Assembly (NCBI GenBank): GCA_049487715.1
Contig: CP150552.1
Location: forward strand, 62,001 to 126,000
Source: Pycnococcus provasolii
Taxonomy: Eukaryota; Chlorophyta; Pseudoscourfieldiophyceae; Pseudoscourfieldiales
DNA length: 64,000 nucleotides
Reading direction: 5' to 3'
Shown here: piece after piece, positions 26,918 through 36,631 of the stretch
Layout: each line of letters begins with the position of its first letter
Numbering within the stretch: the stretch's first letter is position 1
Translations under genes and position numbers: made by a program
The notes under the pieces: generated by a model
Told to the model about the DNA's origin: nothing
What the model saw: the letters and a program-made list of their open reading frames with translations, nothing else
The model's database searches: none

Positions 26918-29266
26918 ATGGCGGCGGCTACGAGACCAGAGAGGAATACCAGGAGGAGAGGACAGCATGTATCTGCGCTTCGTCCTGTAGGAGCTCCGGA
27001 CTCCACTCCCTCCTCCACTTTGGAGCCAGATGCTCTACATGGTGCTGGTGGAATAGCAGTGGCGAGGACTCGAAAGAGAAACCACGCACAAAGTGCACAA
27101 GAAGGAAATGACACGCCAAGGGAAGCACCGCCGCCGCCGCCGCCGCAGCAGCAGCAGCACCCGTCGGCGACGACTTCAACGCAGAAGCAAAAACAGAGGC
27201 AAAAACGTACAACAACAACAGCGACGCAACAACAGCAAGACGCTCTGGAAAACTCTCCTGCTGCAAACGGTCTAGACATGGCGCCCTCGGACGACGCCGC
27301 CGCCGCAAGCGCCGTATGCATCTACCGCAAACCGGCTAACAAAAGCGCGAAAACGACATTGCACGCGTGTGCTGCACGCGCAAACAAACAAAAAGTACTG
27401 ATTGGCGCGCAAGGCGACGGCGTGCTTCTCGTCGACACGGTCACAAGAAGCGTCGAAGCCACGTGGGCACTCGCGGCCCAAAACGACGAAAACTGGTCAT
27501 TCGTCGCGCCGCCAGTCTACCACGCCGCCGAACGGCGGGTGTACGCGCTCGTGCGATTCGAAACCTCGTCAAAAGAAGAACTCGCCGCATGGCCAGCAGA
27601 GGATTCGCACAGCTCGGCGACGGCACGCCCCACTCGCGTTGCACTGCCCCCGGGACACCGAGCGGTGGCCCTGTACGCTCTGCACGCCGGCGGCGTCGCC
27701 GTCACGCGAGACGACGGCGCCTTGCTTTGGTGCTCGAGCACGGGTGTGCACGCTGTCACGGAGACGGACGATAGCAATGGCGGCGATGGCGCGCTGCGAT
27801 CAATCAGCGAAGTACGCCACTGCCGCGACGCACGTCGTGTCCGTGGTAGGCTTGCGCACCTTCAGGATGTCGACGCCGACGACGATGGTGCGTCGCTCTA
27901 CGACGTGGTGCTCGTGCGGGAGAGACGGTGCGTGCTATGCGGCTTCCAAGTGCGCATGAGCGCAGACGGAAAGAAGTGGACCGTCCGCGAGACTGGGCGC
28001 GTTGCGATGGACAACGCCGCACTCGACGCATCGGGAGAAGGGCGAGAGGACGTCGCGTCGGTCGCGCTCATACCCAAGTCAGCAAAGCTCGCGCTGCTGT
28101 GGTCGTCGGGAAGGCTCGACGTGTACGAACAGAATGGTGAACGTGTCGCGCATGCCTACTCCACGCACGACGCCTGCAAACCAACAGCGTCTCCCACAGT
28201 CAACGTCGCCGCCGCTGCACCAGCGCCGGCAACGCCTGCCCGCTCACGCTCGCGTGGTAAGAAGGCGGCCGTAGAGCCAGCTGCACAGCTCGGTGCGTCG
28301 ACGTCATCGCTTCCGCGCATTGACGTACCTCCAAGTGGCGAGTACGTTGCCATCCTTTCGTCGAGCGACAAGGACACAGGTGTCATGTCGTATTCGATTC
28401 TCGAGTCGGAGTATGGGACGGTCGTGATGTCTGGAACTTTCGCAAATGCAAGTGCGGTACACGTGCTCGACGAAGACGGCGTGGTGATGCTGTCCGCCGG
28501 CGATGCGGTGCACCTTCTCGACCTACCAAGCGCAGCGTCATCATTCGCGACAGTCATCGGAAGCGCGTCGGGTGGTGGCGGCGGTTCCAGAAGCCTCACG
28601 ATAATGCGCGCAGCTTGGAATCCCGCAAGCCTGAACGAGGCGATTGCGGCAATGCGCGGTACGTCCGCGGGTGAAGACAACGGCATGGTTGGCATGACAC
28701 AAGCGACGTCCATTGACTCCGTTCTGAGGTGGGAGGAGAAGAAGAAGAAGGGTGTCAGTCAGAAACTTTCTAAGGACATGGCGCCGGAAAAGTTGTGTGA
28801 GTCTATCGTGCGTCTACTTGACAGCACTGGTGATGGCAGCACTGATCAAGCGATGATCGCCGCGGACGTTACAGCGCTTATCCAGCTGAGTCACGACGCG
28901 CGAGTTCTGGAGCAGATGGCGCGCACATTGACCGCGTCGTCGGCTGAGCTTATCCTAGGTATTGTTGTCGACGTGGTGGAGCGTCACGCGAACGACGACA
29001 AAACTGCGAATCTCCCGCCCCTTGCAAACGCTCTCGGCTGGATGTCCGCGGTGCTGAATGCGCATTTTGTGAGCTTCTCGCTTTCTCCCGCCGCGCTCGA
29101 AATGGCGCAGCGCGCGAGCACAAAAGTTAGCCACGAAATTGCAAAGGCAAACAGCCTAGCGTCACTCGACGGACTTCTCAGCCACGTGCTAGGTGGCCAG
29201 GCGCTCCCGCCACCTTTTGGCACAACGGACGAGACTTACACGGTGGAACTGTTCGAGCTCGTTTGA
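26918..29266 (+). CDS. WD40-like protein resembling U3 snoRNP factor NOL11
   Basis: Up to 782 residues. Residues 1-120 are low-complexity (Pro, Gln, Thr, Lys); a second in-frame start at 27278 (MAPSDDAAAA) would remove them. The folded part begins with beta-propeller-like strands: QKVLIGAQGDGVLLVDTVTR, VEATWALAAQNDENWSFVAP, PPVYHAAERRVYALVRFE. This order resembles NOL11, where 'D....LLSDRGR.V..YKVSDQKPLGSW...ITCPAVYN....FVVV' starts the propeller. A helical C-terminal half (residues about 600-780) follows. NOL11 functions in early pre-rRNA processing in the nucleolus. The match is by eye and moderate. TGTAA at 29279-29283 is a probable polyadenylation signal. Confidence 0.55.
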   Translation: MAAATRPERNTRRRGQHVSALRPVGAPDSTPSSTLEPDALHGAGGIAVARTRKRNHAQSAQEGNDTPREAPPPPPPQQQQHPSATTSTQKQKQRQKRTTTTATQQQQDALENSPAANGLDMAPSDDAAAASAVCIYRKPANKSAKTTLHACAARANKQKVLIGAQGDGVLLVDTVTRSVEATWALAAQNDENWSFVAPPVYHAAERRVYALVRFETSSKEELAAWPAEDSHSSATARPTRVALPPGHRAVALYALHAGGVAVTRDDGALLWCSSTGVHAVTETDDSNGGDGALRSISEVRHCRDARRVRGRLAHLQDVDADDDGASLYDVVLVRERRCVLCGFQVRMSADGKKWTVRETGRVAMDNAALDASGEGREDVASVALIPKSAKLALLWSSGRLDVYEQNGERVAHAYSTHDACKPTASPTVNVAAAAPAPATPARSRSRGKKAAVEPAAQLGASTSSLPRIDVPPSGEYVAILSSSDKDTGVMSYSILESEYGTVVMSGTFANASAVHVLDEDGVVMLSAGDAVHLLDLPSAASSFATVIGSASGGGGGSRSLTIMRAAWNPASLNEAIAAMRGTSAGEDNGMVGMTQATSIDSVLRWEEKKKKGVSQKLSKDMAPEKLCESIVRLLDSTGDGSTDQAMIAADVTALIQLSHDARVLEQMARTLTASSAELILGIVVDVVERHANDDKTANLPPLANALGWMSAVLNAHFVSFSLSPAALEMAQRASTKVSHEIAKANSLASLDGLLSHVLGGQALPPPFGTTDETYTVELFELV

Positions 29267-29278
29267 TGCAGTATTTTC

Positions 29279-29283
29279 TGTAA
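29279..29283 (+). terminator. Putative TGTAA polyadenylation signal
   Basis: Lies 13 nt beyond the NOL11-like stop in AT-rich sequence. Confidence 0.5.
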
Positions 29284-29418
29284 ATCAGATTTTGAGAATT
29301 TGAAAAAAAAAAGCATAGTCTATACAATAGCCTGTTAATGTTTGTACTTTCATATTCAATGCACACGCACACGCAAACACGCACAGTCTCTCCCTCCCTC
29401 CTTCTCTCGTTCCCTCTC

Positions 29419-30441
29419 CTACAGTTCTTTTTTGTCCGTTAGCAATTCCTTAGCTCGGTTCAACTTCTGCTGCATTTCCTCAGCCTCCTTTTGCTTCTCG
29501 GGGTCCATCGCGGCCATTTTGTCTGGATGATGCGTGCGTGACATTTCACGCCACGCCTTCTTGATGTCCTTCAGGCTTGCATTGCGGTCCACACCGAGAA
29601 GATTGCGCGCCTTGCGAGCAGACATGTTTCCGATATCGCCAACCCTGCTGAAGACGTCGCCGTCGCCTTCGTCGGGCGCCTGGTACGCAAACACGCACAT
29701 CGCAATGAAAAGAAACAGGATGCACACGACTTGTCTCCACGTGACTGCTGGTGGCTCGTCAAACTTTCTCCACCTCCTCGTCCAGAACGTGGTTGCCATG
29801 GCCACGAGTACGCCAATCTGCTTCACAGTTTCCATGTTCGTTCCAACGACGTGCGCGACGAGCGTGGAGGCGAGAACGTACTTCGTCGTAACGTACAGGC
29901 TGCACGCGCGCCTTCCTACGGACCGCACGAGCCATGCGGCGTAGCTCACCCCTAGCGCGTAAATGACGACGCTGACGGCTGTTACGTACACGGGCTGCTT
30001 CTCGTCGAAACACAGGCGAAGGAACTTGGTTTCTTTGAAAGGTTCGAGCAGTATGGCGGCGCCTAGTGCAGCTTTTCTGAGAAAGTTTCCTAGGTAGTAG
30101 CACATGATGTACTGCGCGACGCAGTGCTGTGCCGAGATTCCCGGTCCACGTGGACTTTTCCCCTTGAGTTCTTCAAGCCTTGCAAGGAACTTGGTCGACA
30201 CGTTCGCTTCTTGGACGTACCACGGCATACGGAACGTGTCTCTGATGACCCCCAGTCCGAAGAGTCCTCCCGATATCATGTAGAGGATCCCTTGCGCGTG
30301 TCTGCCGAGGTAGAAGTGCGGCAGTCCTAGCATCGAGGTTGTGAAGTGCAGGAGGTACGCGACGACGAGCGAGGACCGCTTCAAGTCCGTCTGAACGCCC
30401 TTATCTGAGGCGCCTCCTTTACTCACGTGCGAGGCCGCCAT
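29419..30441 (-). CDS. DNAJC22-like protein: TM2 domain with C-terminal J domain
   Basis: A 340-residue protein. Residues about 25-70 (VVAYLLHFTTSMLGLPHFYL, then ILYMISGGLFGLGVIRD) are a TM2 domain: two helices joined by a short 'G.H.FYLG' loop. Several more hydrophobic segments follow (about 7 in total). Residues about 275-340 form a J domain, NLLGVDRNASLKDIKKAWRE, with the HPD motif in THHPDK that stimulates Hsp70 ATPase. TM2 plus a C-terminal J domain is the layout of DNAJC22 (Drosophila wurst), linked to clathrin-mediated endocytosis in animals. Orientation suggests the J domain faces the cytosol. Confidence 0.85.
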   Translation of the reverse strand: MAASHVSKGGASDKGVQTDLKRSSLVVAYLLHFTTSMLGLPHFYLGRHAQGILYMISGGLFGLGVIRDTFRMPWYVQEANVSTKFLARLEELKGKSPRGPGISAQHCVAQYIMCYYLGNFLRKAALGAAILLEPFKETKFLRLCFDEKQPVYVTAVSVVIYALGVSYAAWLVRSVGRRACSLYVTTKYVLASTLVAHVVGTNMETVKQIGVLVAMATTFWTRRWRKFDEPPAVTWRQVVCILFLFIAMCVFAYQAPDEGDGDVFSRVGDIGNMSARKARNLLGVDRNASLKDIKKAWREMSRTHHPDKMAAMDPEKQKEAEEMQQKLNRAKELLTDKKEL

Positions 30442-30561
30442 GATTCGCCGCTATTCCGTAGTTGGTAAGGCGGGCCTTAAGGCTTAAGGTTGATCGCCCA
30501 ACCAGCGAACCAATCAGGCGGGCAGTGTGCAGTGCACTGGGCAAGGGAAACGCACACCTGG

Positions 30562-30612
30562 TAACCCTAACCCTAACCCTAACCCTCACGTGGTTTAGGG
30601 TTAGGGTTAGGG
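30562..30612. repeat. Head-to-head telomere-like arrays
   Basis: Four CCCTAA units (30562-30586) face three TTAGGG units (30594-30612) across a CACGTGG spacer, forming a near-perfect palindrome in which the spacer contains a CACGTG E-box/G-box core. A GGGA microsatellite follows. Confidence 0.9.
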
Positions 30613-30813
30613 AGGGAGGGAGGGAGGGAGGGAGGGAGGCAGACCTGCAACGGTCACCTGGGAGGGGAGAGTGAGAGTGATTTGACTGGAACTGGACCAG
30701 TCGGGATCCATGCGATGAATTCCCGGAGATGTCTCTCTCTCTAAAAAGTACCAGTAGGTTACATTCTCAGGTTGGGGAAGACTTATAGACATCACGGTTG
30801 CTCTCCTCCGTTA

Positions 30814-30950
30814 AAGTCACTTCGATTGCAAGTGACTTGCCGACCAATGTCCCTATGATGAAGTGACTTGCAAGTCACTTGCAAGACTTGCAAGTGACTT
30901 CCCACTGTTTCTGCACGACTTTGCAAGTGACTTTTACCCCGGGAAGTGAC
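30814..30950. repeat. Cluster of AAGTGACTT words
   Basis: The 9-mer AAGTGACTT or its reverse complement AAGTCACTT occurs six times within 120 bp (30814, 30830, 30861, 30872, 30892, 30925), with an incomplete seventh at 30943. Most are flanked by TTGC or GCAA, giving direct and inverted arrangements that could fold or bind a dimeric factor. Confidence 0.75.
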
Positions 30951-31245
30951 TCACTTGGGGTGGCTCAGCAAGGTGGGAGGTGATGAAGAATTGTTCCACA
31001 TCCACCGTCGACGTCGTGATCGCCAACTGGCCTCGTGCCCTCGTCGATCGCACGCAAGCAGCTTGCAAGCAGCTTGCAAGAATAATATCTCCATTCGAAT
31101 ATTCCGGTCTTATCTTTCCCGCAAGCACTTGTAAGAGTTTCTGCAAAGAACCAACCCGTCCAACCAGCCCTCCCGCGCGCCGGCGGTTCGGAATATCTTC
31201 CCTTCCCTTCCCTTCCCTCTATTTCTCCACCTTTAGGTTTTTACC

Positions 31246-32931
31246 ATGCTCTCGCGCTCGTCCGTGCGCCCTCGTCTGGGAGCGTCCCTCGTCAATAATA
31301 ATAATAAGAATAACCGAGCGCGTCACGTCTGCAGAGCACAGCTGAACCAGCCCGCGAACCAGCCTGCGGCGCAGACGCAGCAGCCCTTCCGCTCGCCACA
31401 GCAGCAGCACAACGATGTCAAACTCGCGGCGTGCGCGCTCGCCGCAACGCGAAATGTCGCAGCCGCCGCGACGTCCAACGCCGTCGTTGCAGCCGCCGCC
31501 GGCGACAAGCCAGCGCGCCAGGGAGCGGACATGAAGAAGCTCGGCATGGCGGTCGCCGTCGGCGCGGTGCTGTGGCTCATTCCCGCGCCCGCCGGCGTCG
31601 CCACCAATGCGTGGCACCTCTTCGCCATCTTCGTCTCTACCATCGTTGGCATCATCACCATGCCGCTGCCTCTCGGAGCCGTCGCGATGATCGGACTCGG
31701 CGTCGCGCAGTTGACCAAAACGCTCACCTTCCCTCAGGCTTTCTCAGCCTTCAGCAGCGAAATTCCGTGGCTCATCGCCATCGCCTTCTTCCTCGCGCGC
31801 GGATTCATCAAGACAGGACTTGGAAACCGCATCGCATACGTCATTGTCAGCATCTTTGGCAAGACCACGTTGGGACTCACGTACAGCCTCGTCTTTGCGG
31901 AGGCTATTCTCGCTCCTGCCATTCCCAGCCTCGCGGCTCGCGCAGGAGGCATCTTCCTTCCGCTGTGCAAGGCGCTGTGCATCGCCTGCGGCAGCGACCC
32001 GGAGAAGGGCACCGAGAAGCGCATGGGCTCATACCTCATGACGACAGTATTCCACACCTCGTGCATCACCAGCGGCATGTTCATCACCGCCATGGCGGCC
32101 AACCCGCTCAGCGTGAACCTCGCCGCGGCACTCACGGGATACACCATCACGTGGGGACAGTGGGCGCTCGCCGCCAGCGTTCCCTGCGGCATCTTGCTCG
32201 TCGCTGTTCCGCTGCTGCTCTACATCTTCTACCCGCCGGAGGTGAAAGACTCGCCTGAGGCGCCGGCGGAAGCGAAAGCGCAGCTCGAGAAGATGGGCCC
32301 GATGAGCGAGGAGGAGAAGATTATGGCTGGCAGCCTCTCGCTGACGGTGGCTCTCTGGGTCTTCGGCGGAGCGTTTGGCATCGGCGGCGTGGCCTCCGCA
32401 CTCGTCGGAATGACCATCCTTATGGTCACTGGCGTGCTCACGTGGAAGGAGTGCCTTGCCGAGGGACCTGCGTGGGACACGCTCGTGTGGTTCGCCGCGC
32501 TCATTGCCATGGCCAACTTCCTCAACAAGTTCGGCCTCATCCCTTGGTTCTCGAACCTCGTCGTCAGCTTCGTGCAGCCTCTCGGCCTTGCGTGGCAGGC
32601 TAGCTTCCTCGTCGTCACGCTCGTCTACTTCTACAGCCACTACCTGTTCGCGTCGGGTGCCGCGCACATCGGCGCAATGTACGCGGCATTCCTGAGCGTT
32701 GCCCTCGCATGCGGCACCCCCCCGCTCGTCGCCGCGATCGCCCTCGGCATCGTGAGCAACAACATGGGATGCCTGACGCACTACGGCATTGGCTCTGGCC
32801 CGCCGTTCTACGGCGCGGGCTACGTGCCGCTGACCAAGTGGTGGGTCATCGGAGGCGTTCTCAGCGTGTTTGAGCTCTCGGTCATTCTCGGCGTCGGCAG
32901 CGTGTGGTGGAAGTTGATTGGCTTCTACTAG
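31246..32931 (+). CDS. Plastid dicarboxylate translocator (DiT/DASS family)
   Basis: A 561-residue protein. Residues 1-80 are Ser/Arg/Gln/Ala-rich with no acidic residues, a likely transit peptide. The rest has about 12-14 hydrophobic segments: LWLIPAPAGVATNAWHLFAI, then GIITMPLPLGAVAMIGLGVA, PALAARAG- and SGAAHIGAMYAAF-like reentrant motifs, and a final SNNMGCLTHYGIGSGPPFYG motif. These match the plastid 2-oxoglutarate/malate translocator family (DiT1/OMT, divalent anion:sodium symporters). It would exchange 2-oxoglutarate or glutamate for malate across the plastid inner envelope, coupling ammonia assimilation to the cytosol. The family usually runs 530-570 residues. Confidence 0.9.
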   Translation: MLSRSSVRPRLGASLVNNNNKNNRARHVCRAQLNQPANQPAAQTQQPFRSPQQQHNDVKLAACALAATRNVAAAATSNAVVAAAAGDKPARQGADMKKLGMAVAVGAVLWLIPAPAGVATNAWHLFAIFVSTIVGIITMPLPLGAVAMIGLGVAQLTKTLTFPQAFSAFSSEIPWLIAIAFFLARGFIKTGLGNRIAYVIVSIFGKTTLGLTYSLVFAEAILAPAIPSLAARAGGIFLPLCKALCIACGSDPEKGTEKRMGSYLMTTVFHTSCITSGMFITAMAANPLSVNLAAALTGYTITWGQWALAASVPCGILLVAVPLLLYIFYPPEVKDSPEAPAEAKAQLEKMGPMSEEEKIMAGSLSLTVALWVFGGAFGIGGVASALVGMTILMVTGVLTWKECLAEGPAWDTLVWFAALIAMANFLNKFGLIPWFSNLVVSFVQPLGLAWQASFLVVTLVYFYSHYLFASGAAHIGAMYAAFLSVALACGTPPLVAAIALGIVSNNMGCLTHYGIGSGPPFYGAGYVPLTKWWVIGGVLSVFELSVILGVGSVWWKLIGFY

Positions 32932-34009
32932 AGAGGAGGAGCGCCAATGTGCGTGCATACCTATACAAAATTAGTCACGACAAGAACGTTGGGTATGTTT
33001 GTTGGGGGGACAACAGGGCCGGCGTCGCGGAGGCGCTAGAGGCTTAGCGCGAATACAATGGGACTTGAGCGCGCTTTTTTCTTTTATACATGGTGTTTTT
33101 TTTGTTGGGGGTAAAAGTATCTTAGTAATGGTATTCTCTACAGAAAAAGAGACGTATTGCATAGTGCCACACTTATTTTTGCGGAAAACGGGGGACATCA
33201 CAACACACGTACAGTACCCACACGTAAAGGGCCTGCTGTACTGTACTGGGTCTGTACCACTGAAAGTTAGGTTGGATAGGTTCGGTTTTTTTCTGTAGTC
33301 GCTGGCCAGGCTGGTTGTTCGCTTCCCATCTTCATGGGAAGGAGAGACGAACGAAGAAAAGAGGGGGAAGGCGGCGGCATTTGGTCAGGAAACGCTCACT
33401 CAAGTCGAGGATGGTCCCATCCAGGAGTCCAAGAGTCCCCTGGGGCATGGGGTTCCAGGACCATCACGCCAAGGAGGTTCGCCAAACCAAAAACAAAGGA
33501 ACTGTGACGTATTCATAAGCCAGGACAAGGATGAAGACGAAGACGAAGACGAAGAGGAAGAGGAGGACGCAGACAAACTGACAAAGAAGGCAGGGAAGAG
33601 GGCGAGGGGAAAGCCGGAAAGGTCTCCCCTGAAGCTCTCCCCTCCCCGGTAAAGGTACCTCTCCGGCTCTCCCCCCTTTCCTAGAACCACCTGGACCTTT
33701 CCCCCAGAGGTAGACAGACCCCCACCTGGACCAGTCAGTACCTGGACCTCGAGAAAAGGGGAGAGGGAGAGGGGAACTCCCACTCCAACTGGGGCGGGGC
33801 CCACAACGAGGCCACGAACCCCCATTTTAATGATTTTCTTCTTCCTACCCTACCCGGTACGGTAAAGCCGTAAATTGTATCCGAGGGAAACGAAGGGCGA
33901 AGGGAGGGGCCCCCCGGGGCATACATAACCCGACCCTCTTGGGCCTCTCTGGTTGCGCCCCCCGGGCCGGGCAGTCCCCCCGGCCCCTCACCCCCTTTTG
34001 TCTCTCGGC
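32932..34009. other. Intergenic region, no gene supported
   Basis: A 1.08-kb gap between tandem genes. It has a T-rich patch (33070-33120), a GAAGAC/GAGGAA microsatellite (33530-33590), a block of Ser/Pro-coding-like CCT-rich sequence (33600-33800), and C-rich runs near 33910 and 33960. Open frames are low-complexity and unsupported. Confidence 0.45.
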
Positions 34010-36488
34010 ATGGCGGCCGTCGTCACAGCGGGAGTCTCAGCAGGAGAATTGTCACCCCCCATGGCAGCGGCGGCAGGAGTCTCCAGTGATGCCTTATCTT
34101 CCTCCTCTGTTTCAGTAGTGCGTGAGTGCTCTATCGGTCCTGATTCCACTCTCCCGCGTGGGGAATCAGGACCGTCCGGACCACCTACCACCCACTGCTG
34201 TGGGCAATGCGCCGCCGCTGCCCCCCCCTGGGTCCCATGGCATTGTTTCCGCAAATGCCGATACCTCAAAAAACGCCCACTCCACTGGCCAAAATAATAA
34301 TAACAACAGCAGCAGCAGCAGCAGCAACAACAACAATCAAAACGCTAACACAGGCGGCGCGCGCTCAGCCTCCGCGGGGGGACCCATCACGTCCGGCGAC
34401 CTATCGGTAGAAGTCGAAAGCAGCTCAAGCAGCGGAAGTGGGGCCAACGGAGACGCGTCGTCCGTCGCTAACCCGTCGGCGCTCTACGGAAAGTTCACGT
34501 GGAAAATTGACAGATTCTCCGAAATCAACAAGAGAGAGCTCAGGAGCAACGTATTCGACGTGGGAGGGTACCGGTGGTACATATTGGTCTACCCGCAGGG
34601 GTGCGACGTCTGCAACCACCTATCGCTCTTCCTCTGCGTCGCCGACTACGAAAAGCTGCTGCCCGGGTGGAGCCACGTCGCACAGTTCACCATCGCCGTC
34701 GTCAACAGAGACCCCAAAAAGTCAAAGTACAGCGACACGCTGCATCGATTCTGCAAGAAGGAGCACGACTGGGGGTGGAAGAAGTTCATGGAGCTTCAGA
34801 AGGTGGTCGACGCCGGATTCGCCGTCAACGACACGCTCACCATCAAGGCGCAGGTGCAGGTGATCCGAGCGAGCGTCTCGCGGCCGTTCCGGTGCCTCGA
34901 TGCACAGTACCGCCGAGAGCTCATACGTGTTTACCTGACGAACATCGAGGGCTTGTGCCGAAGCTTTGTCGAGGAGTCGCAGGGAACGCTCAAGCCGCTG
35001 CTCAACGACCTCGCGGGGTTCCGCGTCTTCTGGGAAGGGTGCACCACCGCCGAGCGCAACAAGCTCACCTCCATGGCTGTCAGCGACGTGCTGAGGGACC
35101 TTGTCAAGCGATTCTTCAACGAGAAGGAGGTGACGTCGACGCTCGTCATGGACGAGCTTTTCCGCACGTGCCAGGCGCTCGGGACGACGGACGAAGTGCA
35201 GCCTCGCGTCACCGTCACGGATGATCGAAACGTCTTCAATCTGTCCAGCGATCCGGTGGAGCTGCTCGAGTGGGCCGTGAGCGCCGACGCGCTGCACGTC
35301 TGCAACGATGGCAAGGATCGTGCGCGCGACGCCGCCGGAGGCGAGAGGAGCAGCGCCAGCAGCAGAAGCGGCGGAGCGGGAGGCGCGGGAGGCGCTGGTG
35401 CCGCGGGCACCGGTGCTACGGGAGGTGCCGGCGACGAGAAGGAGGCGAACGGCACCACCTCCGCGAACGGCGAAAGCAGTGGTGGAGGTGGTGCACTCGA
35501 GGTTGCGGGAGGAGGAGCAAATGGAGGTGCCCCCGCGGCTGGACCTCCTCCTCCCCCCCTCTCCGAACGATCGGCGGCAGAACGCGACGAGGCGAGACTG
35601 CGGCAACTTGGGCTGCGGATACTCGAGCTCTTCGTGGTCTCCAGGTGCTTCAGCACAACGCTGGAGACAGCCTACCGCGAACGCCTCGCTCTCGCACGCC
35701 AGGAGGCGCTGCTGCTTGAAATGGAGGAAGAGGCGGCGGAGGCGGCGGAGAAGCAGAAGAAAAAGAAGAAAAAGAAGAAGGCTGGACGCAAGGCGGAAGA
35801 GGCTGCGGAGCAGGATGAGGATGAGCGTGCCGCGAAAGAGGCTGCTCAGCGTAAGGCGGCAGAGGAAGAACGTGCGGAGAAGGAGGCGGAGAGGCGGCGA
35901 CGAGACAGCGAGGAGCGCGAGGCGGCGCTCGCAAGGCGTGCAGCCGAGCTTCGAGAGGAGGCACGTGCCGCAGCTGAGCGGGAACGCGCGGAGGCTGAGG
36001 AACGTCGTAGACGTGAGGCGGAGGCGGCGAAGCAGCAGGCGGTTGCTGCGTTGACGCCGGAGGAGCCGGAGCCGGAGCCGGAGCCAGAGCCGGAACCGGA
36101 ACCGGCGCCAGCGCCGGCGGCGGCGGTTGACGAAGATGCGGTGTCATCGACGGCGACGATACCAAACGCACTTTCAGACTTGGGAGCCCCGAGAACCGCT
36201 CGAGAGGTTGAGGTCTACAAGCGTGTTGTGCAGCTCGAGAAGCAACTTGAGGCTGCCAGGGCGACAGCGGCGACAACGGCGACGACGGCAACAGCGACGA
36301 CGGCAACGACGGCAACGACGGCAACGGCGACGGCGGCGGCAGTCCCTGCGCAGGCACCCTCGCCGCTGCCATCGGCGCCGGTGGCCAGGAGAAGTTCAAA
36401 TACGGATGAAATGGCAGCCGACGCAGGATTCGCTCAGGACTTTTCGCATATTGGGCACATGATCAACGAACTGCTTGATTTTGAGTAA
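34010..36488 (+). CDS. MATH (TRAF-like) domain protein of the plant TRAF1/MUSE type
   Basis: The main frame from 34122 has no ATG. I propose exon 1 34010-34121 (MAAVVTAGVSAGELSPPM...) and exon 2 34354-36488, removing a 232-bp intron (GTGAGT...ACAG) to give 748 residues; other small introns are possible. The MATH domain (about residues 80-215) contains GKFTWKIDRFSEINKRELRS, DVGGYRWYILVYPQGCDVCN and RFCKKEHDWGWKKFMELQ, nearly identical to plant MATH proteins At5g43560/At1g04300 (TRAF1A/B, MUSE13/14). Those proteins scaffold ubiquitin ligases controlling immune-receptor and autophagy-protein turnover. A second conserved region (about 225-340, FRCLDAQYRRELIRVYLTNI) follows, then a charged coiled coil with Ala/Glu repeats. 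Confidence 0.85.
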
Positions 36489-36510
36489 ACAAAGAAATAT
36501 GCTCCTTAAC

Positions 36511-36588
36511 CTTCGAAATCACCAACTGTGAATGGACAACCGTTGGACGAATTATGTAGTACTAAAGTACATTCCATTACTGAATGAG
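36511..36588. repeat. Dispersed 3'-flank repeat, copy 3
   Basis: Contains AACCTTCGAA, GTGAATGGACAACCG and AAAGTACATTCCATTACTG in the same order as 23390-23524. It lies 44 nt beyond the stop of the minus-strand ankyrin-P4H gene. Confidence 0.65.
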
Positions 36589-36631
36589 CGAATGGTGCGT
36601 GTGGTGGTAGGAATGTGTCGTTGGACCTGCT

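Larger units (their letters stand above)
30442..31245. promoter_or_regulatory. Divergent promoter region rich in repeats
   Basis: An 804-bp gap between DNAJC22-like and DiT-type genes, with no coding sequence. It contains inverted telomere-like arrays (30562-30612), a GGGA microsatellite (30612-30640), a cluster of AAGTGACTT/AAGTCACTT words (30814-30950), and GCAGCTTGCAA repeats (31062-31080). Confidence 0.6.

Noticed and set aside
33400-33825. Minus-strand Gly/Ser-rich frame as a gene
   Set aside because: It is a translated GA/CT microsatellite region.
34574-35606. Several 200-300-residue open frames overlapping the MATH gene
   Set aside because: They are shadows of a GC-rich coding region; their residues are low-complexity and none matches a family.
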